Assembly: GCA_003483345.1 (NCBI GenBank)
Contig: DMWH01000291.1
Coordinates: 259 to 6,592 of the forward strand
Direction of reading: 5' to 3'
DNA length: 6,334 bases
Origin: Clostridiales bacterium
Lineage (GTDB): Bacteria; Bacillota; Clostridia; Tissierellales; Sedimentibacteraceae
The notes beneath the pieces are model-generated. The model worked only from the letters and a program-made list of their open reading frames with translations. It made no database searches and was not told where the DNA came from. Both the position numbers and the translations under genes were made by a program. Below are positions 1 through 4,577 of this stretch, one piece after another (the stretch's first letter is position 1; each line of letters begins with the position of its first letter).

Positions 1-2
1 AT

Positions 3-1325
3 TTATTTTATGAATGCATCATATATTGCCCTTATAGCTTCTTCAAAATCTTTGTCTTCCACTGCCACAATAATGTTTATTTCGCTTGAGCCCTGGTTTA
101 TCATACGAATATTAATATTTCTGTTTCCTAAGGCTGTAAACAATTTAGCTGATATACCGGGTCGATACGCCATTTTGATTCCGACTGTGGTTATAAGACT
201 GAGGTTTCTAAAAACTTGTACATTATCTGTTTTGCATTTTTTCTTAAGTTCTTCAACAATTTGATGACTGATTTTTTCAACGGATTCTGAAGGAAGAACA
301 ATTGTAAAGCTGTCGATGCCTGAAGGAATATGGTCAATGCTTATGCCCCTTTCTTCAAACACTTCCAGGGCTTTTTTTACAATACCCACCTCATGTGCCA
401 TGTGCTCCTTATGAATATAGAAAAATGAAAAATCTTTTCTTCCTGCAATCCCCGTAATAATATGTCCGTTTGCATAATCTTCTCCTGCTTGGTCATCTCT
501 GATTATTAAAGTTCCGGGATTTTCAGGGTCGTTGGTATTTTTAATATTTATTGGAATACCTGCTTGTCTCACTGGAAAAACTGCTTCCTCATGTAAAACT
601 GATGCTCCCATATATGACAATTCCCTTAATTCCTGATATGTTATTTTCTTAATTTGCTTAGGATTGTTTACAATTCGAGGGTCTGCAACTAAAAATCCTG
701 ATACGTCTGTCCAGTTTTCATATATATCTGCTCCCATAACACTCGAAACAATCGAGCCGGTAATATCGGAGCCTCCTCTTGAAAAAGTCTTTATGCTTCC
801 GTCCGGATATGAGCCGTAAAAGCCCGGTATAATTGCCTTATTGCTTTTGCCCAGTATTTCTGTCAGTTTTTCATGAGTTTTTTCCTCATTTACCGTACCG
901 TCGTAGTTAAAAAAAATAACATCCTTTGCATCAATAAAATCACAATCCAAGTAATCAGCCATCAACAAGGCACATAAATATTCGCCCCTGCTTACGATAT
1001 AGTCTTCTTCACATTTATTGTCCAAGTTTTCTTTTATAATTTTAAACTCATAGTCTAAATCCGTTTTCAAGTTCAGCTCTTCCTTAATCTGCCTGAATCT
1101 GTCTTCTATAATTTTTAAAATAGGAGCATAGGGTACCGAGTACTTTATATGTGCATACGTAAGATACAATAAGTCGGTAATTTTGTTGTCATCCTTGAAT
1201 CTTTTGCCGGGGGCTGATACTATTATATATTTTCTTTCATCATTGTTTTTGATTATGTCATATACTTTATTAAACTGCTTAGAGTCAGCTAATGAAGTAC
1301 CTCCAAATTTAGCAACCTTTAACAT
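3..1325 (-). CDS. lysC: Aspartate kinase (monofunctional, two ACT domains)
   Basis: Phosphorylates L-aspartate with ATP in the cytoplasm, the first step to lysine, DAP, threonine and methionine. The 440-residue product has an amino-acid-kinase domain (about 1-280) with KFGGTS at 6-11, SRGEY at 113-117, FSRGGSD at 181-187 and WTDVSG at 205-210. A C-terminal ACT pair (about 290-440) follows. The length fits single-function kinases, and no homoserine dehydrogenase domain is fused. The chosen start is ATG at 1325, five bases after a GGAGG at 1335-1331. An in-frame TTG at 1337 would add four residues but overlaps that ribosome site. The first ACT domain carries an HIPSGID stretch (332-338), which from memory resembles the Bacillus YclM/ThrD group more than E. 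coli LysC. Feedback specificity is therefore uncertain. It is last in the lysine block, has its own promoter, and the stop codon is at 5-3. The family call is secure; the symbol is conventional. Confidence 0.95.
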   Translation of the reverse strand: MLKVAKFGGTSLADSKQFNKVYDIIKNNDERKYIIVSAPGKRFKDDNKITDLLYLTYAHIKYSVPYAPILKIIEDRFRQIKEELNLKTDLDYEFKIIKENLDNKCEEDYIVSRGEYLCALLMADYLDCDFIDAKDVIFFNYDGTVNEEKTHEKLTEILGKSNKAIIPGFYGSYPDGSIKTFSRGGSDITGSIVSSVMGADIYENWTDVSGFLVADPRIVNNPKQIKKITYQELRELSYMGASVLHEEAVFPVRQAGIPINIKNTNDPENPGTLIIRDDQAGEDYANGHIITGIAGRKDFSFFYIHKEHMAHEVGIVKKALEVFEERGISIDHIPSGIDSFTIVLPSESVEKISHQIVEELKKKCKTDNVQVFRNLSLITTVGIKMAYRPGISAKLFTALGNRNINIRMINQGSSEINIIVAVEDKDFEEAIRAIYDAFIK

Positions 1326-1356
1326 TTCTTCCTCCAAATTAATTTATAACTTTTTT

Positions 1357-1385
1357 ACAATATCATAAGGAAATATAAATGTCAA
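1357..1385 (-). promoter_or_regulatory. Sigma-A-type promoter for the aspartate kinase gene
   Basis: Reading the minus strand, a perfect TTGACA (1385-1380) is followed after exactly 17 bases by TATTGT (1362-1357). Transcription would begin near 1350, about 25 bases before the ATG at 1325. That leaves no room for a riboswitch or attenuator. The kinase gene can therefore be expressed independently of the riboswitch-controlled dapA-dapB-ddh transcript. Confidence 0.75.
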
Positions 1386-1394
1386 CGTTTTTAA

Positions 1395-1415
1395 TACGAA
1401 TGTATTTATTTCGTA
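1395..1415 (-). other. Small AT-rich hairpin between ddh and the kinase gene
   Basis: TACGAA (1395-1400) and TTCGTA (1410-1415) form a perfect 6-bp stem with a 9-base loop, starting 5 bases beyond the ddh stop codon on the minus strand. There is no GC-rich core and no U-run after it, so it is not a convincing terminator. It could be a weak 3'-end or processing structure, or chance in AT-rich DNA. Confidence 0.25.
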
Positions 1416-1420
1416 AACAA

Positions 1421-2404
1421 TTATAAAAAGTTTCTTATTAATTTTTCTCTGCCTTCAGGATGTATATATGAAAGAGGAACATCAAAAATGGTTTTTGCTC
1501 CCTTAATTCCTTCTTTGTTCATTCTGTAAGCAGCTCTTGCATACGATAGAATCACGCTTCCGGTAAACTCGGGATTGCTGTCTAATTTAAGTGAGAATTC
1601 CATTATATGTTGGTTTTTCTCACTTCCCGTCATACCGTTTCTTATTACAAGTCCTCCATGGGACATCCTCGAATGATTTTTCTTAAATTCTTCTTCGCTT
1701 ATGAAATTAACTTCTGTATTATATTCTGCAAAGTAATCCGGCATGTTTTTTATATCTTCTTCAATTTTATTTTTATCTGCACATTCATCACAAACCACAT
1801 AGCATTGTCTTATGTGTTTCTCTCTTGCAGTAAGTTCGGGGTTATCTCCCCGTCTTACGCAATTTACTGCATCCTCCACAGGTATTGTGTATTGAATTGC
1901 CTGTTTTACAAACGGAATCCTGCGAATAGCATCAGAGTGTCCTTGGCTTACTCCTCTTCCCCAAAAGGTATAGCTGCTGCCTTCCGGCAGGACTGACTCT
2001 GACAGCATCCTCATAATTGAAAACAGTCCCGGGTCCCAGCCGATTGAAATTATGCTTATTTTGCCGGAAGAAAGAGCACCTTCATCAACTTTTCTTAAGT
2101 ATTCCGGAATTTTTTTATGATTATCAAAGCTGTCAACAGTATTAAACATTTTTGCATATTCAGCTGCCTGTACGGGTAGGTCTGTTGCCGAGCCTAAACA
2201 CAAGACCATAACATCTATTATGTCTTTATATTTTTCAACCTCATCAACACTTAATACTTTTACGTCAGTCTGAGTTTTTATCGTATCAGGCTGTCTTCTG
2301 GTGAAGACAGCCACTAATTCCATATCTGTACTTAAATTTACCGCAGCTTCCACTCCTCTGGCTATATTACCGTATCCCACAATTCCTATTCTTATTTTGT
2401 TCAT
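1421..2404 (-). CDS. ddh: meso-Diaminopimelate D-dehydrogenase
   Basis: Catalyses the reversible NADP(H)-linked conversion of tetrahydrodipicolinate plus ammonia to meso-DAP. This single step replaces the succinylase, acetylase or aminotransferase routes. The 327-residue product matches the family length of about 320-330. It begins with a Rossmann motif GYGNIARG (10-17), followed by TRR (35-37), which probably contacts the NADPH phosphate. Further family motifs are CLGSATD (69-75), DSFDNH (91-96), GWDPG (122-126), WGRGVSQGHSDAIRRI (148-163) and SHGG (248-251). The ATG at 2404 follows GGAGGG (2414-2409) by four bases. It lies 26 bases after dapB with no promoter or terminator seen between, so it is probably co-transcribed with dapA-dapB under the lysine riboswitch. 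The window holds no dapD/dapH, dapE/dapL or dapF, which fits this shortcut. The call is strong. Confidence 0.95.
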   Translation of the reverse strand: MNKIRIGIVGYGNIARGVEAAVNLSTDMELVAVFTRRQPDTIKTQTDVKVLSVDEVEKYKDIIDVMVLCLGSATDLPVQAAEYAKMFNTVDSFDNHKKIPEYLRKVDEGALSSGKISIISIGWDPGLFSIMRMLSESVLPEGSSYTFWGRGVSQGHSDAIRRIPFVKQAIQYTIPVEDAVNCVRRGDNPELTAREKHIRQCYVVCDECADKNKIEEDIKNMPDYFAEYNTEVNFISEEEFKKNHSRMSHGGLVIRNGMTGSEKNQHIMEFSLKLDSNPEFTGSVILSYARAAYRMNKEGIKGAKTIFDVPLSYIHPEGREKLIRNFL

Positions 2405-2430
2405 TTTTCCCTCCGCTGTCTTTATTTTTG

Positions 2431-3099
2431 TTAAAAGAAATCTTCCATAAGGTAGTAACCGGGGCTTTTTGATGAAAGTTTCATAGCCAAGTTTATAGCT
2501 CCGCGAGCAAATATTTTTTTTGAAAAAGCGGTATGCTTTATTTCTAAAATTTCATCTACTCCGGAAAATATAACCGTATGCTCTCCGGGGATGGTTCCTG
2601 CCCTTATGGCACTGATTTCCACATGCTCCCTTCCTGTCGCATTTTTAATGTCTTCCGACAATGTTTTTGCTGTTCCGCTGGGAGCATCTATTTTTTTGGT
2701 ATGGTGTTTCTCAACAATGTTAATATCAAAAGTACTTAGCTCTGCAGAGATACTTTTTAATATTTTTCTGAAAACATTTATTCCTAATGAAGTGTTTGAA
2801 GATAACAGTACAGGAATTGCTTTCCCTGCTTCTTTTATTTTAGCTTTATCCTCATCGCTAAAGCCTGTTGTGCAAATCAATAATGCACATTTATTTTTTG
2901 TTGCATATTCAATTAAAAAATCAATATTTGCAGTGTTTGAAAAGTCTATTACTACATCAGGCATACCGTCTATATCTTGTCCAAATCTCCCGCTCCTTGG
3001 TGAAAGGGAGCCGATTAGATTAATATTGTCATATGTTTTTATCTCTTCATGCAAAACTCTTCCCATAGCTCCGTTTATTCCGCAAATTACAACATTCAT
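2431..3099 (-). CDS. dapB: 4-Hydroxy-tetrahydrodipicolinate reductase
   Basis: Reduces the DapA product with NAD(P)H to tetrahydrodipicolinate, the substrate of the neighbouring Ddh. The 222-residue protein has an N-terminal Rossmann domain with GINGAMG (7-13). The family signature follows, with the catalytic histidine pair HH at 132-133, KK at 135-136 and DAPSGTA at 138-144. GTIPGEHTVIFSG near 168-180 is the conserved substrate-domain loop. It is shorter than the roughly 250-270 residues of E. coli-type enzymes, but all key motifs are present, so it is a compact form and not a fragment. The start chosen is ATG at 3099, behind GAGGTG at 3109-3104. A GTG at 3111 would add four residues and overlap the dapA stop as GTGA, but the Rossmann strand fits the ATG better. 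It is eight bases from the dapA stop, so the two are tightly linked. Confidence 0.95.
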   Translation of the reverse strand: MNVVICGINGAMGRVLHEEIKTYDNINLIGSLSPRSGRFGQDIDGMPDVVIDFSNTANIDFLIEYATKNKCALLICTTGFSDEDKAKIKEAGKAIPVLLSSNTSLGINVFRKILKSISAELSTFDINIVEKHHTKKIDAPSGTAKTLSEDIKNATGREHVEISAIRAGTIPGEHTVIFSGVDEILEIKHTAFSKKIFARGAINLAMKLSSKSPGYYLMEDFF

Positions 3100-3107
3100 A
3101 CTCCACC

Positions 3108-4004
3108 TCACGCGGTTTCTAAAGGAACGCCTATTCCGAATAAATTCAATTCTCTTAGAAGTCTTGCTCTGTTTTCTTCCGACATCTGATATAAGGGTGC
3201 TCTTACCTCAGAGCTGCACAAGTTCATAATACTCATTGCTTCTTTTACGGGAATGGGATTTGTTTCAATAAACAATGCTTTATTTATTCCATTTAGTGCA
3301 AGCTGAGCATTCTTTGCATCATTTACATTTCCGTTTCTGTAATCATCAACCATTTTCTTCATTTCTGCCGGAAGTATATTTGCAGATACTGAAATAACTC
3401 CATGTCCTCCTAATGACATAAGGGGTACTACCATATCGTCATTGCCTGAATAAACCAGAAAGTCATCCGGACATATTCTGATTATTTCTGCAATCTGGCT
3501 GATGTCTCCGCTTGCTTCCTTAATTCCTACTATATTCTTGATTTTTGAAAGCTCTAAGACTGTTTTTGGTTCAATATTCATTCCTGTTCTGGCCGGCACA
3601 TTGTAAACAATAATTGGCAGTGATGTACTTTCTGCAATTATTTTATAGTGATTTACAAGTCCTCTTTGAGTTGTTTTGTTGTAATAGGGAGTTACTATCA
3701 ATAGGCCGTCTGCTCCCGCCTCCTCACAAAACTGTGCCTTTTTTACTGCAGCTTGTGTACAATTGCTTCCGGCTCCTGCAATAACAGGAATTCTTTTATT
3801 GACTCTGTCAATTACAAATTCAACTACTGTGTGATATTCTTCATCTGTCATTGTTGCTGCTTCAGAAGTTGTTCCTGCAACTATTATTGAGCCGGAATTT
3901 TCCACATGCATCTCAACTAATTTTCCTAAGACCTCATAATCAATTTCTCCGTCAGCAAAGGGGGTCACCAATGCTACTCCGCATCCTCTTACTAAATCAT
4001 TCAT
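3108..4004 (-). CDS. dapA: 4-Hydroxy-tetrahydrodipicolinate synthase
   Basis: Condenses pyruvate with aspartate semialdehyde, the committed step to DAP and lysine. The 298-residue product is a TIM barrel of normal length. Numbering is one ahead of E. coli: the Schiff-base lysine is K162 in GIKEASGD, the catalytic tyrosine Y134 and arginine R139 lie in YNVPARTG, and the threonine pair is T45-T46 in GTTSEAATM. The usual GTTGES loop is altered, with serine in place of the second glycine. Several residues of the E. coli lysine-inhibition site are changed (S48, H53, H56 and E84 become A49, D54, Y57 and A85), so weak or no feedback by lysine is inferred. ATG at 4004 follows AAAGGAG (4018-4012) by seven bases. 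It is the first gene after the lysine riboswitch, which probably provides the main control. Confidence 0.97.
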   Translation of the reverse strand: MNDLVRGCGVALVTPFADGEIDYEVLGKLVEMHVENSGSIIVAGTTSEAATMTDEEYHTVVEFVIDRVNKRIPVIAGAGSNCTQAAVKKAQFCEEAGADGLLIVTPYYNKTTQRGLVNHYKIIAESTSLPIIVYNVPARTGMNIEPKTVLELSKIKNIVGIKEASGDISQIAEIIRICPDDFLVYSGNDDMVVPLMSLGGHGVISVSANILPAEMKKMVDDYRNGNVNDAKNAQLALNGINKALFIETNPIPVKEAMSIMNLCSSEVRAPLYQMSEENRARLLRELNLFGIGVPLETA

Positions 4005-4011
4005 CTTCTTA

Positions 4012-4046
4012 CTCCTTTAAATTATTTTTTATAAATAAAATAATTT
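4012..4046 (-). promoter_or_regulatory. dapA ribosome site abutted by a 10-bp AU hairpin
   Basis: The Shine-Dalgarno AAAGGAG lies at 4018-4012. Immediately upstream on the transcript, 4046-4037 and 4028-4019 are perfect 10-base complements made almost only of A and U, with an 8-base loop. The stem ends at the base next to the ribosome site. It may keep this stretch from pairing with the upstream leader, but an AU-only helix is weak and chance is possible in such AT-rich sequence. Confidence 0.4.
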
Positions 4047-4047
4047 C

Positions 4048-4126
4048 ATGTCGCTCCCTATGACCTACCATCCGTCTGTACCTCGCCGGAGCTTGTACAA
4101 ATATTGAGGTATAAAAAAAGCGACAT
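4048..4126 (-). ncRNA. Structured read-through leader between riboswitch terminator and dapA
   Basis: This stretch is transcribed only if the terminator is not used. Its two ends are perfect 8-base complements: AUGUCGCU (4126-4119 on the transcript) and AGCGACAU (4055-4048). Inside, UACCUC (4111-4106) pairs with GAGGUA (4084-4079). An alternative GCUCC/GGAGC pairing (4092-4088 with 4057-4053) is also possible. The 5' strand of the closing helix is the 3' arm of the terminator. I do not recognise a known RNA family here, and no tRNA or T-box signature is present. Function is unknown. Confidence 0.4.
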
Positions 4127-4152
4127 AAGAGCAAAAGGGCTCTCAGACGCTT
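4113..4152 (-). terminator. Intrinsic terminator of the lysine riboswitch expression platform
   Basis: On the transcript AAGCG (4152-4148) pairs with CGCUU (4122-4118), and GAGAGC (4144-4139) pairs with GCUCUU (4132-4127), around a 6-base loop. A small internal loop separates the two helices. A run of seven U (4119-4113) follows. It sits 25 bases after the aptamer's P1 helix, the expected place for lysine-dependent termination before dapA. One possible antiterminator pairs GCGCU (4190-4186), at the end of P1, with AGCGU (4151-4147), but this cannot be settled by eye. Confidence 0.8.
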
Positions 4153-4177
4153 AAAAAACATCGAACCTTCTGCCCAA

Positions 4178-4326
4178 CATATTACAGCGCTCTTTTATAG
4201 GATTGGGATGCATCCTATAAAAACAGTATCACATCTATTAAATGTGAGCCCAGGGATTAACCCTTCGGCGAATCACCCTTTCGAAGAAAAGCTTCTACTC
4301 TTGATCATCGCGACCTCTGTAATATG
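4178..4326 (-). ncRNA. Lysine riboswitch aptamer (L-box)
   Basis: Reading the minus strand, the aptamer opens with AGAGGUCGCGAUGAUCAAG, followed by AGUAG and later GAAAGGG, and ends its conserved core with UUCGCCGAAGG. These are the L-box hallmarks. All five helices can be drawn. P1 is ten perfect pairs (4326-4317 with 4187-4178). P2 is short (4295-4292 with 4286-4283). P3 is GCC-GA-AGGG against CCCU-G-GGC (4269-4261 with 4255-4248). P4 is CACAU/AUGUG (4246-4242 with 4234-4230). P5 is eleven perfect pairs (4222-4212 with 4203-4193). Known L-boxes bind lysine and then favour termination. The terminator that follows and the dapA-dapB-ddh operon behind it fit that role. The loops of P2 and P3 are only five bases each. 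Confidence 0.96.
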
Positions 4327-4351
4327 CCCATGAAAATATTTAATTTCTCCA

Positions 4352-4380
4352 AGTATAATACTGTTGACATTACATGTCAA
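4352..4380 (-). promoter_or_regulatory. Sigma-A-type promoter of the riboswitch-dapA-dapB-ddh operon
   Basis: On the minus strand a perfect TTGACA (4380-4375) is followed after exactly 17 bases by TATACT (4357-4352). Transcription should begin near 4345, about 19 bases before helix P1 of the riboswitch. This gives a leader of about 340 bases ahead of dapA. Confidence 0.85.
4364..4380. repeat. Perfect palindrome TTGACAT-TAC-ATGTCAA
   Basis: Seven-base arms (4364-4370 and 4374-4380) are separated by three bases. Each arm holds a consensus -35 hexamer, one per strand. The symmetry could be an operator for a dimeric regulator or simply the result of two crossing promoters. Confidence 0.6.
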
Positions 4381-4392
4381 GCATAATATTAT
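4364..4392 (+). promoter_or_regulatory. Candidate plus-strand promoter toward the clp gene
   Basis: TTGACA (4364-4369) is followed after exactly 17 bases by TATTAT (4387-4392). A start near 4399 would give a leader of about 180 bases before the clp start codon. It overlaps the dapA promoter on the other strand by 17 bases, so polymerase could not occupy both at once. Confidence 0.6.
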
Positions 4393-4474
4393 ATTTTTTA
4401 TAATGGCAGTAGCTTGTAAATATGGACAAAATTTCAAGCAATTCTTGCAAATAGTTTTTTCTACAAATTTTTAA

Positions 4475-4502
4475 TGCATTTTTAAGAATATTATATTATA
4501 AT
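4475..4502 (+). promoter_or_regulatory. Second, weaker candidate promoter for the clp gene
   Basis: A perfect TATAAT lies at 4497-4502, with only a poor -35 match (TGCATT at 4475-4480, 16-base spacing). A start near 4509 would begin just at the leader hairpins. The surrounding AT-richness makes a chance TATAAT likely. Confidence 0.35.
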
Positions 4503-4509
4503 CAATACT

Positions 4510-4568
4510 GCCGGTATACCCGGCTCCTAATGAGGACGGGTAAAAAGGAATGTCCTCGAGGAAAGGAG
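4510..4568 (+). promoter_or_regulatory. Folded 5' leader and ribosome site of the clp gene
   Basis: Three perfect pairings are visible. GCCGG (4510-4514) pairs with CCGGC (4520-4524) around a 5-base loop. GAGGAC (4532-4537) pairs with GTCCTC (4552-4557) around 14 bases. CTCCT (4524-4528) can pair with AGGAG (4564-4568), which is the Shine-Dalgarno, or its TCCT with AGGA (4533-4536). The ribosome site AAAGGAG (4562-4568) is nine bases before the ATG. The alternatives would expose or hide the ribosome site. No CtsR direct repeat or CIRCE element was found nearby. Confidence 0.4.
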
Positions 4569-4577
4569 ATGAAGAAT

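Noticed and set aside
1395..1415. Intrinsic terminator after ddh
   Set aside because: The 6-bp stem is AT-rich, with a 9-base loop and no U-run after it, so termination is unlikely to be efficient.
3097..3111. GTG start for dapB overlapping the dapA stop
   Set aside because: The ATG at 3099 has GAGGTG at good spacing and places the Rossmann strand at the usual N-terminal position. The GTG would add four unaligned residues.
1607..3229. Open frames on the plus strand opposite ddh, dapB and dapA
   Set aside because: They lie antisense to genes with complete conserved motifs, and their translations show no family signature, so they are shadow frames.
4048..4126. tRNA or T-box read from the closed 79-base segment with complementary ends
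   Set aside because: There is no T-arm GGTTCRA motif, no clover-leaf arms, and no GGGTGGNACCGCG T-box sequence on either strand.
4412..4439. Hairpin GCTTG/CAAGC between the two candidate clp promoters
   Set aside because: Only five pairs plus scattered A-T pairs around an interrupted stem in very AT-rich DNA; not distinguishable from chance.
4381..4577. CtsR operator or CIRCE element ahead of the Clp gene
   Set aside because: No tandem GGTCAAA heptamers and no TTAGCACTC/GAGTGCTAA pair are present. The nearest resemblance, GGACAAAATTTCAAG near 4424-4438, lacks the second repeat.
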